From: Bacteroidia bacterium
Lineage (GTDB): Bacteria > Bacteroidota > Bacteroidia > B-17B0 > Aurantibacillaceae
Reading direction: 5' to 3'
NCBI GenBank assembly: GCA_014378485.1
Contig: JACMNO010000088.1
Coordinates: 18,347 to 82,346 of the forward strand
DNA length: 64,000 nt
Part shown: positions 43,404-52,390 of the stretch, piece by piece
Numbering within the stretch: the stretch's first letter is position 1
Layout: each line of letters starts with the position of its first letter
The notes under the pieces: generated by a model
Database searches by the model: none
What the model saw: the letters and a program-made list of their open reading frames with translations, nothing else
Told to the model about the DNA's origin: nothing
Program-made: the position numbers and the translations under genes

Positions 43404-45224
43404 TTGAAACGATTTTTAATATGCACCCTTTTTTTAGCATCGTTTATTTCGGTAAGCGCTCAAAAAACCACTGATGATAAACTGGCTATGCAGTATTACG
43501 AGCAGAAACAATTTGATAAAGCCATCGTGTATTTTGAAAAGCTTTATGACAAACTGCCCGATGCTTACTTCATATATTATTTCAGGTGTTTAATAGAGAC
43601 CAAAGATTATAAGACAGCGGAGAAGATCACCAAACGACATATCAAGCACAGTGATTCCAACGCGCATTTATATGTCAAACTTGGTATAGTTTACAAATTG
43701 ATGGGTAATCCCGATAAGGAAAAAGATCAATATGAAAAAGCGGTTAAGGAAGTGATTCCCGAACAAAGCACCATCTTTGCTTTGGCACATGCTTTTGAAG
43801 AAGTGGAATTGTATGATTACGCCATTGACGTATATAAAAAAGGGCGCAAGAAAACTCCTGAAACTTATCCATATTATTATGAAATTGCAGATCTCTATAA
43901 AAAGAAGGGTGACTTAAAAGCCATGGTGAATGAGTACCTCGACGCCATCGAATTTCGGGAAAGCGAATTATATACGGCTCAAAGCAATTTGCAACAATCT
44001 TTGGGTTATGATGATAAAAACGGTGGCCTTAATAATCCGATCTTAAAAGAAGAATTACAAAAGCGCATCCAACAAAAATCAGATAAAACAGTTTTATCTG
44101 AATTCCTGATTTTTTTATTGAATCAGCAAAAAGATTTTAACGGCTCTTTTGTTCAGTCCAAAGCATTGGATAAACGCCAGAAAGGTGATGGTTCCCGTTT
44201 AATGGAACTGGCTAAACTTTGCATAAGCAATGAAAATTATGTGGTGGCAGAGAGGTGTTATCAGTATGTGATCAGCAAAGGAAAAGACAATCCGTACTAC
44301 GACATCGCAAACATCGAAAAACTAAATGCCGGTTATTTGCAGCTCACCGGTCAGGTCAATCCGAACCTTATAGAAATTGAAACCCTTCATACAAACATGG
44401 AAGCTGCTATTAAAGAGTATGGAATTAGTAATTTAACTTTTCCTCTCATCAAAAAATCAGCTTTACTAAATGCCTACTATCTGAATAAACCTGCAGAAGC
44501 CATTCAATCATTGGAAGATGTGATGTCACAATATACGTTTGATAAAAACATGCTGGCAGAAATTAAATTGGATCTTGGTGATATGAATTTACTGATCGGA
44601 AATATTTGGGATGCATCTTTGCTTTATTCGCAAGTAGAAAAAGATTTTAAATATGAAACCGTAGGGCAGGGTGCAAAATTCAGAAATGCCAAATTGAGTT
44701 ATTACGCGTCGGATTTTAAATGGGCCAAAGCGCAATGTGATATTTTAAAAGGTGCCACCACCAAAACCATTGCTAATGATGCACTGGATCTATCTCTGGT
44801 GATTACGGATGCCATTGGTGTTGATACGAATGCTGTTCCTTTAAGCATGTTTGCTTCCGCAGAACTTTTGATCCTTCAGCATCAATATGATAAAGCCATT
44901 GCACGCTTGGATAGTATCAATTCTATTTTCAGCGAGCATACGTTGGGTGATGATATTTATTATAAAAAAGCGGAGATATTTAAGCAAACAAACCGTTATG
45001 CGGATGCCGCAAAAATGTACGAAAACATTTTAGAGTTTTTCCCTACCGAATTATATGGCGACGATGCTTTATTCAAGCAGGCAGAATTATATGAGCGTTA
45101 CCTGAACGACAAGGAAAAAGCAAAACAATTATACCAGGACATGCTGGTAAAATATCCCGGAAGTATTTATGTGGTAGATGCCCGGAAACGTTACAGGGAT
45201 TTAAGAGGGGATATTGTAAATTGA
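43404..45224 (+). CDS. Exported tetratricopeptide-repeat protein
   Basis: A 606-residue protein with a Sec signal (LICTLFLASFISVSAQ) and many TPR-like helix pairs (LAMQYYEQKQFDKAIVYFEK near the start; DDIYYKKAEIFKQTNRYADA and DALFKQAELYERYLNDKEKA near the end). The start is TTG at 43404, one base after the stop of the preceding lipoprotein. Family knowledge: TPR arrays mediate protein contacts. Inferred: with the lipoprotein it may form an envelope complex. The last TPRs resemble the BamD/YbgF type. Confidence 0.88.
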   Translation: MKRFLICTLFLASFISVSAQKTTDDKLAMQYYEQKQFDKAIVYFEKLYDKLPDAYFIYYFRCLIETKDYKTAEKITKRHIKHSDSNAHLYVKLGIVYKLMGNPDKEKDQYEKAVKEVIPEQSTIFALAHAFEEVELYDYAIDVYKKGRKKTPETYPYYYEIADLYKKKGDLKAMVNEYLDAIEFRESELYTAQSNLQQSLGYDDKNGGLNNPILKEELQKRIQQKSDKTVLSEFLIFLLNQQKDFNGSFVQSKALDKRQKGDGSRLMELAKLCISNENYVVAERCYQYVISKGKDNPYYDIANIEKLNAGYLQLTGQVNPNLIEIETLHTNMEAAIKEYGISNLTFPLIKKSALLNAYYLNKPAEAIQSLEDVMSQYTFDKNMLAEIKLDLGDMNLLIGNIWDASLLYSQVEKDFKYETVGQGAKFRNAKLSYYASDFKWAKAQCDILKGATTKTIANDALDLSLVITDAIGVDTNAVPLSMFASAELLILQHQYDKAIARLDSINSIFSEHTLGDDIYYKKAEIFKQTNRYADAAKMYENILEFFPTELYGDDALFKQAELYERYLNDKEKAKQLYQDMLVKYPGSIYVVDARKRYRDLRGDIVN

Positions 45225-45241
45225 TTTTTTTTAATGCTAAT

Positions 45242-45351
45242 GTCTGTTCGAGTGATTTTTTGCCTGCTTCTTGCAAAAAATAGTATCGAGAACAGCTAAA
45301 TAAACTTCTAGATACGAATTTGCACGATACACAAATTCTACTCGAAGGGAC
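45242..45351. repeat. Head-to-head pair of GTCA-TCGAG palindromes without a nuclease gene
   Basis: 45242-45293 (GTCTGTTCGAGTGATTTTTT ... TATCGAGAAC) matches the reverse complement of 13764-13813. 45306-45351 is a second element in the opposite orientation (TTCTAGATACGAATTTG ... CTACTCGAAGGGAC), with its own hairpin GAATTTG-CAAATTC. A 12-base spacer separates them. It lies between the TPR gene and the DUF4286 gene. Confidence 0.7.
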
Positions 45352-45370
45352 AGAATTATAAAACAAAATT

Positions 45371-45670
45371 ATGTATATATACAGCGTTACAGTAAGCATT
45401 GATAAACTGGTTGCCGATGAGTGGCATCAATGGATGAAAACAATTCATATACCGATGGTGATGGAAACAGGGTACTTTACAGAATACAAAATGTGTAAAG
45501 TATTAAATGTAGATGATGAAGGAGCCACCTACTCTACCCAATATTCTTTTAATGACATGAAAGATATTGAATCGTATATGGCTCTGGAAGCCCCACGTTT
45601 ACAAACTGATATGAAAGCATTATATGATGGAAAATATGTTGCTTTCAGAACATTACTGGAGATTGTTTAA
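45371..45670 (+). CDS. DUF4286 family protein
   Basis: A 99-residue soluble protein with the family's opening MYIYSVTVSIDKLVADEWHQ, central ETGYFTEYKMCKV and closing RLQTDMKALYDGKYVAFRTL. DUF4286 proteins are small ferredoxin-like-fold proteins common in Bacteroidota; no function is established. Its stop overlaps the next start by one base (TAATG), so they are probably coupled. Confidence 0.88.
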   Translation: MYIYSVTVSIDKLVADEWHQWMKTIHIPMVMETGYFTEYKMCKVLNVDDEGATYSTQYSFNDMKDIESYMALEAPRLQTDMKALYDGKYVAFRTLLEIV

Positions 45671-46170
45671 TGAGACCAATCGTTTGCATAGTTTTATTTT
45701 TAATTTTAAAATTTTCTTATAGTCAAAAAATTTTAGAATTGAATTATCATTCTGTTTTCGGAAAAGAGAAGTCCTACCAGTTTTTTAATAATTCTAAAAT
45801 AGATTATAAATTAAAAGGCGATCTGTTTTACAGAACTCATAGGTTAGTCAACTTAAATGATAGCGTATTGGTTTTTGATAATGATTCTGCTGTAAAAATA
45901 AGCCAATTAAAAGCCATTAAAATCAGAGGTGGTATGTTTAGCCCCTGGTTGTTTTCGGCCGGCTTTTTGTTTTTCGCTATCGATACCGGCAACAATATTG
46001 CCAATGGGCATGCCACGATTATCAATGAACAAACTATCGTAGTAAGTTCTGTTCTTATCCTTGCAGGAATTATTGTCAGAAGAATTCAGGACAAACATGT
46101 GTATATTCGTAAAAACATAACGATCAGAGTATTGGATACCAATTATCAAAATTTAACTAAAACAAACTAA
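45670..46170 (+). CDS. Membrane-associated protein of unknown function
   Basis: A 166-residue protein with a signal-like N-terminus (IVCIVLFLILKFSYSQ) and two later hydrophobic segments (WLFSAGFLFFAIDTG; TIVVSSVLILAGIIVR). No family recognised. It starts at the TAATG junction with DUF4286. Its end overlaps the end of the convergent outer-membrane protein gene by 4 bases. Confidence 0.65.
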   Translation: MRPIVCIVLFLILKFSYSQKILELNYHSVFGKEKSYQFFNNSKIDYKLKGDLFYRTHRLVNLNDSVLVFDNDSAVKISQLKAIKIRGGMFSPWLFSAGFLFFAIDTGNNIANGHATIINEQTIVVSSVLILAGIIVRRIQDKHVYIRKNITIRVLDTNYQNLTKTN

Positions 46171-46901
46171 AACCTAATATAAATTCCGGCATTCATTCCA
46201 AAGGAATATAGATAACCATTAACAGGATAATCTACCATTTTCCTGATAAATTGGCGGTAAGAAGGTTCGAATTTCAAAAACAAACTTTTGTTTAACTCAT
46301 AGCTTAACCCTAAACCTATTATTAGAGCCGCATCAAGTGCCGGAATATTTTTGTTATTGTAGCTATGAGAAATTTGAGTCTTCCTGATTTCAGCATTATC
46401 TAAAACATTAGTGCTCGTTTTCTTTCCTAAAAACACATTCGCAGAAATTCCAATGGAAGGAAACATTTTAAATTTATTATTGAGAACATAGTAGTTCATC
46501 TTAAGAGGAATTTCCAAATATTGATAGGTATACATGCTTTGTTTTTCAAATTCTATCGTGCTGAGTCCACTATTAGGTATAGTAGGGTCATAAGTTCCTC
46601 CTGATGTCGCCCAGGAAGGTGTATGTACAAATATTCCTTTAGATGAAAACAAAGCAGCCGCTTCAACAGCAATTCTTTGTGATACTATATAAAGCACGTT
46701 CACGCCCGCAGTTAAACCCAACTTTGCCTTTGCCTCGCTTTTTACATAACCCATCTGCATCTTTGAGCCACTAGAAATTTGATTACAATAATCAGGAGAG
46801 CCAGTTATACCGATGGCCCACTTTTTAATTTTTAAACTATCGCTTGTTTGGGCGCAGAGGATGTTGATTAAAGACAGAAGTACAACAATAAATATTTTCA
46901 T
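46167..46901 (-). CDS. PorT-like outer-membrane beta-barrel protein
   Basis: A 244-residue exported protein (signal FIVVLLSLINILCAQ) made of amphipathic strands ending in aromatic residues and closing on SFGMNAGIYIRF, a C-terminal aromatic typical of barrels assembled by BAM. It has the GSPDYCNQI...LGLTAGVNVLYIVSQRIAVE start of the outer membrane beta-barrel (PorT/OMP_b-brl_2) group. Function unknown; PorT itself belongs to the T9SS machinery, but many paralogues do not, so I do not assign that role. Confidence 0.8.
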   Translation of the reverse strand: MKIFIVVLLSLINILCAQTSDSLKIKKWAIGITGSPDYCNQISSGSKMQMGYVKSEAKAKLGLTAGVNVLYIVSQRIAVEAAALFSSKGIFVHTPSWATSGGTYDPTIPNSGLSTIEFEKQSMYTYQYLEIPLKMNYYVLNNKFKMFPSIGISANVFLGKKTSTNVLDNAEIRKTQISHSYNNKNIPALDAALIIGLGLSYELNKSLFLKFEPSYRQFIRKMVDYPVNGYLYSFGMNAGIYIRF

Positions 46902-46982
46902 TTTTATAAATCAATTCCTGTAAATATAATTACTAGTACCACTTTAAACAACAAAAATGAAATTTTTATGTACTTTTAAACC

Positions 46983-47759
46983 ATGGCATCACCCGTAAAA
47001 GCAAAGAAACATTTAGGCCAACATTTTTTAATTGATTTAAATATTGCGCAAAAGATTGTCAACTCTTTACCTAAGGATGACACTCCTATTTTGGAGGTTG
47101 GTCCGGGAACCGGAGTAATCACCCAATACATGATCGAGAAAGAAAACTTCACGGCCTTTGACATCGATACAGAATCTATAGCGTTTTTAAAAGAAAAGTA
47201 TCCTCAACACGAACACAAATTTAAGTTCCAGGATTTTTTAGAAGCAGATCTTTCACCCTTTGCATCCGCCGGTAATTTTTACCTGATTGGAAATTTTCCT
47301 TATAACATATCTACACAAATTATGTTTAAGGTATTGGAATACCGAAGCAACATCAATTGTGTAGTTGGAATGTTTCAAAGGGAAGTGGCGCAACGTATTG
47401 CCGAAAAACCCGGAACAAAAACCTATGGTATTTTAAGTGTAATGCTACAGGCCTTTTATAAAATTGAATATTTATTTACAGTCAGCGAACATGTATTTAA
47501 TCCACCTCCAAAAGTGAAGTCTGCCGTTATACGTTTAACGCGCAACACAACAACGAAACTCAACTGCGATGAGGAATTATTTTTTAAAGTTGTCAAGGCT
47601 TCTTTTAATCAACGAAGAAAGACGGTGCGTAATTCGGTTAAAGTATTAAGCGGGAATCATATAGTTGAGTCTGTTTATCTAGACAAAAGAGCCGAGCAAT
47701 TATCAGTGGATGAATTTGTGGACTTAACGAATTCTATTGAGAAGGCCATTAAAAAATAA
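46983..47759 (+). CDS. rsmA: 16S rRNA (adenine(1518)-N(6)/adenine(1519)-N(6))-dimethyltransferase
   Basis: A 258-residue KsgA/RsmA enzyme that dimethylates two adjacent adenines in the 3' hairpin of 16S rRNA late in small-subunit assembly. Seen: KKHLGQHFLID at the start, SAM motif EVGPGTGVITQYM, catalytic motif IV GNFPYNIS, and NPPPKVKSAVIRL with FNQRRKTVRN at the end. Length is normal. A terminator follows at 47780. Confidence 0.97.
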   Translation: MASPVKAKKHLGQHFLIDLNIAQKIVNSLPKDDTPILEVGPGTGVITQYMIEKENFTAFDIDTESIAFLKEKYPQHEHKFKFQDFLEADLSPFASAGNFYLIGNFPYNISTQIMFKVLEYRSNINCVVGMFQREVAQRIAEKPGTKTYGILSVMLQAFYKIEYLFTVSEHVFNPPPKVKSAVIRLTRNTTTKLNCDEELFFKVVKASFNQRRKTVRNSVKVLSGNHIVESVYLDKRAEQLSVDEFVDLTNSIEKAIKK

Positions 47760-47779
47760 TTATTTCTAAAAGATTTAAT

Positions 47780-47816
47780 AAAAAAATACCTCAACATTAT
47801 GTTGAGGTATTTTTTT
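47780..47816. terminator. Bidirectional rho-independent terminator between rsmA and can
   Basis: AAAAAATACCTCAACA pairs with TGTTGAGGTATTTTTT around a short TTA loop, with A and T tracts on the two sides. It lies 20 bases past the rsmA stop and 34 before the stop of the convergent carbonic anhydrase gene, so it can serve both. Confidence 0.9.
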
Positions 47817-47849
47817 CACAAACAAATTCAAAAAAGCAGTAAATTACTA

Positions 47850-48491
47850 TTAACCTTTTATGACGTTAAATCTATAAATAGGTTCAATGTCTTCGGTTCC
47901 ATCATGTATAATACTTAAATCAGTAATCAATCCACTATTAATCCCATAAACCCAGCCATGCAAATGTAGTTGCCTGGTTTTCCATGCTTCCTGAACAATC
48001 GTAGTCTTTGCCAAGTTCCTTAACTGTTCAATAACATTTAACTCCGTTAACCGATCTGTGCGTTTATCAATATCACTGATAGCTTCCAGTTCCACCGTGT
48101 TCTTATTATAAACATCTTTTATATTTCGCAACCAGTTATCTACAAAACCATGTAGTTCATTGCTCATAGCCGCTCTTATTCCGCCGCAACCATAATGCCC
48201 GCATACTATAATGTGTTTAACTTCCAGAAATTTGACTGCATATTCCAACACACTCAATAAATTCATATCTGTATGCACCACTAAATTTGCAATATTTCGG
48301 TGTACAAATATTTCGCCGCTCTCTGTGTTAGTTACTTCATTGGCTGGCACACGACTATCACTACAGCCAATCCATAAATAGTCAGGCTTTTGTCCTAACG
48401 ACAATTTTTTAAAATATAAAGGGTCTTCGAATTTTTTTGACATAGAAAAACGTTTGTTTCCTTCTATTAATCGTTGATAAGATTCATTCAT
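47850..48491 (-). CDS. can: Beta-class carbonic anhydrase
   Basis: A 213-residue zinc enzyme that interconverts CO2 and bicarbonate in the cytosol. Zinc ligands are visible: Cys in WIGCSDSRVPANEV, then His and Cys in IIVCGHYGCGGI. The HRNIANLV segment with the catalytic-dyad neighbour is intact, and the Asp-Arg pair (SDSR) is present. Length is normal. It follows the SulP transporter gene by 32 bases on the same strand, suggesting one operon for bicarbonate handling. Confidence 0.95.
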   Translation of the reverse strand: MNESYQRLIEGNKRFSMSKKFEDPLYFKKLSLGQKPDYLWIGCSDSRVPANEVTNTESGEIFVHRNIANLVVHTDMNLLSVLEYAVKFLEVKHIIVCGHYGCGGIRAAMSNELHGFVDNWLRNIKDVYNKNTVELEAISDIDKRTDRLTELNVIEQLRNLAKTTIVQEAWKTRQLHLHGWVYGINSGLITDLSIIHDGTEDIEPIYRFNVIKG

Positions 48492-48523
48492 AATTTTTAT
48501 GTTTTTTATAATTTTGATATACT

Positions 48524-50044
48524 CTAGTTATGATATTTAAATAACTCTACTTCAATTTTCTTTTTTTTACTATTGCTGACAAAATCTGAAATAACATCTT
48601 TAGCGTCCCTGTTTATACTTTTATTAATGCTTCCATCTATGATTACCTTGCTTCCTTCATTTACGGTTTTGAAAAACCGGATCAGGTATCCTTTATTAAA
48701 AAAAGTAACCTGCTGCGGTAATTTTATCAGATAGTATTGTTTTCCATTCAGCATTTCATTGCTTGAATCAAAAGAAAATTTAATATTATCCCTGATAATA
48801 AAAATAACGGATACAAGAAGGCCAGCGCAAACTCCTTTCAACAGGTTTGTTATTAACATCACACAAATAGTAACAATAAAAGGAATAAACTGTTCCGGGC
48901 CGAATTTCCATTGCTCTTTAAAGATGGCAACTTTAGTTAGTTTAAATCCTGTCATAATTAAAATAGTAGCTAAACATGCATTTGGGATAAGTGCTAATAA
49001 CTGCGGTAACAGAAGAACGCTTACTAAAAGCAAAACAGCGTGCAGCATAGTAGACATTTTTGATTTTGCCCCCGAATTAATATTTGCAGAACTTCGGACA
49101 ATTACGGATGTAACCGGTAAGCCACCTATTAGTCCGCAAGCAATATTACCTATACCCTGTGCCATTAATTCTTTATTGGTGTTTGATTCATTTTTGTCAG
49201 GATCCAGTTTATCAATGGCCTCAATTCCTAATAATGTTTCCAGGCTAGCCACAACAGCTAATGTAGCCACGATTATCCAAAATCCGCTTGATGTTGCTTT
49301 GCTAAAATCAGGAAAAAAAAGATTACTCTTCAGGTCTGTAAAAGATGAAATTCTAGGTAAATTAACCAAGTGTTGTGAATCTATGACCAGAAAAGGATAA
49401 CCCTTAAAAGCAACAGTAAATAAAATACCAAAAATTACAACCAGCAGAGGGCCGGGCATATTGCTCAGTATTTTATCTTTTTTATAAAATGGTTTTTCTG
49501 CAATAAACAATACCAGAAATGAAACTGTTCCAATTATAATAGCTCCCGGCGTAATAAAATTGACCATGTTAACTAATTCAGTAAAAGAATTTTCTCCATC
49601 AATTTGGATAAATTGTTCATCTCCTTCAGGATCTTTATCATAACCAAATAAATGAGGAATTTGTTTAATGATCAGTATAATACCGATCCCGGCAAGCATT
49701 CCTTTGATGACCGCATTTGGAATATAATTCCCAATACTGCCCGCTTTTAAAACACCCAATATAATTTGCAAAATACCCGCAAAAACAACCGCTGCCAAAA
49801 ACACGTCGAAACTCCCCAATTGCGCTATCGCTGAAATAACAATTGCTGTTAGGCCAGCCGCTGGCCCGGAAACACTGTATTTTGAACCACTTAATGATGT
49901 TACTATAATTCCTCCGATAACACCGGAAATAATCCCCGAAAATAAGGGCACTCCGCATGCCAAAGCAATACCCAGACATAAAGGTAAGGCCACTAAAAAC
50001 ACTACCATTCCCGACTTTAAGTCGGCTAAATTTCTTTTTAACAT
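48524..50044 (-). CDS. SulP family anion transporter, likely bicarbonate
   Basis: A 506-residue membrane protein of the SulP (SLC26-like) family. Seen: LKSGMVVFLVALPLCLGIAL at the start, SKYSVSGPAAGLTAIV, GNIACGLIGGLPVTSVIVRSSAN (the signature region), about 10-12 membrane segments, and a C-terminal STAS domain (about 430-506). Family knowledge: SulP proteins move sulfate, bicarbonate or other anions, and BicA-like members take up bicarbonate. The adjacent carbonic anhydrase makes bicarbonate the likeliest substrate; that is context inference. Confidence 0.9.
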   Translation of the reverse strand: MLKRNLADLKSGMVVFLVALPLCLGIALACGVPLFSGIISGVIGGIIVTSLSGSKYSVSGPAAGLTAIVISAIAQLGSFDVFLAAVVFAGILQIILGVLKAGSIGNYIPNAVIKGMLAGIGIILIIKQIPHLFGYDKDPEGDEQFIQIDGENSFTELVNMVNFITPGAIIIGTVSFLVLFIAEKPFYKKDKILSNMPGPLLVVIFGILFTVAFKGYPFLVIDSQHLVNLPRISSFTDLKSNLFFPDFSKATSSGFWIIVATLAVVASLETLLGIEAIDKLDPDKNESNTNKELMAQGIGNIACGLIGGLPVTSVIVRSSANINSGAKSKMSTMLHAVLLLVSVLLLPQLLALIPNACLATILIMTGFKLTKVAIFKEQWKFGPEQFIPFIVTICVMLITNLLKGVCAGLLVSVIFIIRDNIKFSFDSSNEMLNGKQYYLIKLPQQVTFFNKGYLIRFFKTVNEGSKVIIDGSINKSINRDAKDVISDFVSNSKKKKIEVELFKYHN

Positions 50045-50114
50045 AAAAATGAAAATCGATTTAATGAATACTTAAAAACCAGCCTACATAAACCTATGCA
50101 GCCACATCATTAAA

Positions 50115-50435
50115 TTAATATTTTGGAGGAGGAACCAAAATGGTTTTTGAATGGCGGGGATAATTTATATTTAAAACTGCCCAGGTAAGTTTCAAAAGAT
50201 CCTCGGATGAATAAGAGAGTGCGTTATGGCCAATAAAAAATACCTCTTCATCTGCTGCCTCGTCGCTATCGTGGCTTCCCTCTTCTTCATCTTCAGTAAG
50301 TGGGTTAATTTGGTTCTTAAATGCCTTGCTCTCTTTACATAAATTAATGCCAGAGGCCTGCAATGTCAGTGAAAACAAACTGAAAATACATATATAAATA
50401 AAAAAATGTTTTATTCTGGCACTCATCATTTTCAT
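50115..50435 (-). CDS. Small exported protein upstream of the SulP gene
   Basis: A 106-residue protein with a signal sequence (IKHFFIYICIFSLFSLTLQA), an acidic middle (EDEEEGSHDSDEAADEEVFF) and a short C-terminal part ending VPPPKY. I recognise no family. It precedes the SulP transporter on the same strand by 70 bases. The acidic stretch could bind cations; that is a guess. Confidence 0.6.
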   Translation of the reverse strand: MKMMSARIKHFFIYICIFSLFSLTLQASGINLCKESKAFKNQINPLTEDEEEGSHDSDEAADEEVFFIGHNALSYSSEDLLKLTWAVLNINYPRHSKTILVPPPKY

Positions 50436-50553
50436 TTTTAAATCAAATAAACCTGTGGTTTAATTGATCAATCAGTCGCAAAATAATTAAATTAAATGGA
50501 AATTGAGTAAATTTAAGGTTAATTTAACATGGCTTTATCTTAATTACTTAATC

Positions 50554-50949
50554 ATGAACATCAAAATTATCTTTTTTATATTAATTTCTGTTACATTCTT
50601 TTCCTGTAAAAAGGAACCTGGCGAAGGTGGTTTTGCTTCCATAGAAGGAAAAGTATATGTGAAAAATTATGATGCCAGTTACACGATTTTAACTGCAGAA
50701 TATTATTTGCCAGGAGAAACTGTGTATATTATTTATGGAAATGATAAAGAAGTTGGAAATACCGTGAAAACATCTTATGATGGGTCATTTAAATTTAATT
50801 ATTTGAGGAAAGGTAAATATAAGGTATACGTAATCGGGGAGGATCCAACAAAACCATATTTATCTTTTCCAAAAGAAGAGTTAATGGAAATAACGATTAC
50901 CAAAAAAAAGGAAAAGGTCGTATTAAATGATTTGGTGATCATTAAGTAA
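50554..50949 (+). CDS. Lipoprotein A, SCKKEPGEGG type, carboxypeptidase-regulatory-like fold
   Basis: A 131-residue lipoprotein. The frame opens at 50503, but the ATG at 50554 gives a normal signal (MNIKIIFFILISVTFFSC). After SCKKEPGEGG the body has IEGKVYVKNYDASY, GETVYIIYGND and SYDGSFKFNYLRKGKYKVYV, the pattern of a CarboxypepD_reg/SpaA-like beta-sandwich. It is a clear paralogue of the lipoprotein at 54882. It is followed after 1 base by a DUF2490 gene. Function unknown; probably a surface adhesin or scaffold subunit. Confidence 0.8.
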   Translation: MNIKIIFFILISVTFFSCKKEPGEGGFASIEGKVYVKNYDASYTILTAEYYLPGETVYIIYGNDKEVGNTVKTSYDGSFKFNYLRKGKYKVYVIGEDPTKPYLSFPKEELMEITITKKKEKVVLNDLVIIK

Positions 50950-50950
50950 A

Positions 50951-51643
50951 ATGAGCATTAAAATCATATCTTTTTTTTTCGGCGTAGTATCAATTATTTC
51001 GCCTTGTTTTTCACAGCAAACTAAAGATGCCGGATTATGGGCAACTCTTAGTATCCAACACAGTTTAACAAAAAAAATAAATTTAGCCATTGACCAGGAA
51101 TTGCGCTTAAGGGAAAACTACCAGCGCATCAATTTATTTTATACAAATGTAGGTATCGATTACAAATTCAGTAAATCTATAAAAATAAGTCCTACCTATC
51201 GGTCCATCCAAAAAAAACGCCTCGACGGGAGTTATAGTTACAGGCATCGCTTAATGCTTGATGTGACCTTTAAGAAAAAATTTAATAAAGTAACATTAAG
51301 CGAGCGTGTCAGATACCAGATTGAAGTTCAGGATTTATATACCAGCAAAAAAGGGAAACTGGCAGAGCAGTTTTTGCGTTTTAAAACAGATCTTAAATAT
51401 CCTGTTAATGAAAAAGTAACCCCTTATATCTCCTGCGAACTGCGTTACCAGATCAGGTCACCAAGAGGTGACGGCCCGACATACGACAATGGGTTTCATA
51501 GAATTAGAAATGTAGCCGGGTTTGAATATCAACTTAATAAAAAAAATGCTGTTAATCTATATTATCTTATACAAACAGAATTCTATATTTCAACGCCTGA
51601 AAGTATTTATATATTAGGCATAGCATATACCCTTACGCTTTAA
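50951..51643 (+). CDS. DUF2490 family protein, copy 1
   Basis: A 230-residue exported protein (signal IISFFFGVVSIISPCFSQ) of outer-membrane-barrel-like strands: DAGLWATLSIQHSLTKKINL, ISPTYRSIQKKRLDGSYSYR and YRHRLMLDVTFKKKF. These match DUF2490, a Bacteroidota family of predicted barrels with no known function. One base separates it from lipoprotein A. A paralogue lies on the opposite strand at 52391. Confidence 0.85.
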   Translation: MSIKIISFFFGVVSIISPCFSQQTKDAGLWATLSIQHSLTKKINLAIDQELRLRENYQRINLFYTNVGIDYKFSKSIKISPTYRSIQKKRLDGSYSYRHRLMLDVTFKKKFNKVTLSERVRYQIEVQDLYTSKKGKLAEQFLRFKTDLKYPVNEKVTPYISCELRYQIRSPRGDGPTYDNGFHRIRNVAGFEYQLNKKNAVNLYYLIQTEFYISTPESIYILGIAYTLTL

Positions 51644-51765
51644 TATTTTATCGATCATTTACGATAACTAAGCTCAATAATACAAATGGTATGCTTGGAA
51701 TAATTCAAAATAATTGCATGCATTGTACCTTATTAAATTAAATAAATGGTTTATCTTTACCATAC

Positions 51766-52359
51766 ATGTGGTGGCATTATATATTGGTTTTTCTAGGGGC
51801 ACTTTTATTTGATATTGTTCCCTTTCCTTTTCTTCCGGCTTTTACAATTATGATCGCCCTGCAGATAGTATTTCATCTGAAATTATGGCCAGTCATTATC
51901 ATAGGAGTTGCAGGTTCAATTTTAGGAAGGTATATTTTATCTTTATATATCCCTTACATTTCCAATAAATATTTTAAACGCTCTAAAAATGAAGACATAA
52001 AGTTTCTTGGTAAAAAAATGAAAGAGGAGGGGTGGAAAAGCCAGTTTGTCATTTTAGCCTATTCTTTACTGCCATTACCAACTACTCCATTATTTGTTGC
52101 AGGCGGCATAGCGCGCATAAAACCCTTATATATTATTCCCGCTTTTTTTATCGGCAAATTTGTAAGTGACACAATTGCCTTATCCATGGGGAAATATGCC
52201 TCGGAAAACTTAGATAAATTAAAATCAGATGCGCTCTCTTGGGAATCCATTTGTGGGTTAACAGCGAGCCTTATCATGCTGGGAGCCTTATTATTCATTG
52301 ATTGGCGGACTCTGATACAAAAGAAGAAACTCAGAATGAAATTTAAAATATTTAAGTAG
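51766..52359 (+). CDS. VTT/DedA-like membrane protein
   Basis: A 197-residue protein with about five hydrophobic segments and the VTT-like core AYSLLPLPTTPLFVAGGIAR plus FFIGKFVSDTIALSMGKYA. VTT/DedA proteins are lipid scramblases or flippase-like transporters; the substrate here is unknown. It is monocistronic between two unrelated surface genes and is convergent with the second DUF2490 gene. Confidence 0.7.
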   Translation: MWWHYILVFLGALLFDIVPFPFLPAFTIMIALQIVFHLKLWPVIIIGVAGSILGRYILSLYIPYISNKYFKRSKNEDIKFLGKKMKEEGWKSQFVILAYSLLPLPTTPLFVAGGIARIKPLYIIPAFFIGKFVSDTIALSMGKYASENLDKLKSDALSWESICGLTASLIMLGALLFIDWRTLIQKKKLRMKFKIFK

Positions 52360-52390
52360 CTTGAAAAAACATTGTGACTTGATGCTATTA

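Noticed and set aside
46167..46901. PorT of the T9SS machinery
   Set aside because: The PorT-like barrel family has many paralogues; nothing in the neighbourhood or sequence shows it is the machinery subunit.
48759..49400. 213-codon open frame antisense to the SulP gene
   Set aside because: The SulP frame has clear family motifs throughout; the antisense frame has no start context or recognisable domain.
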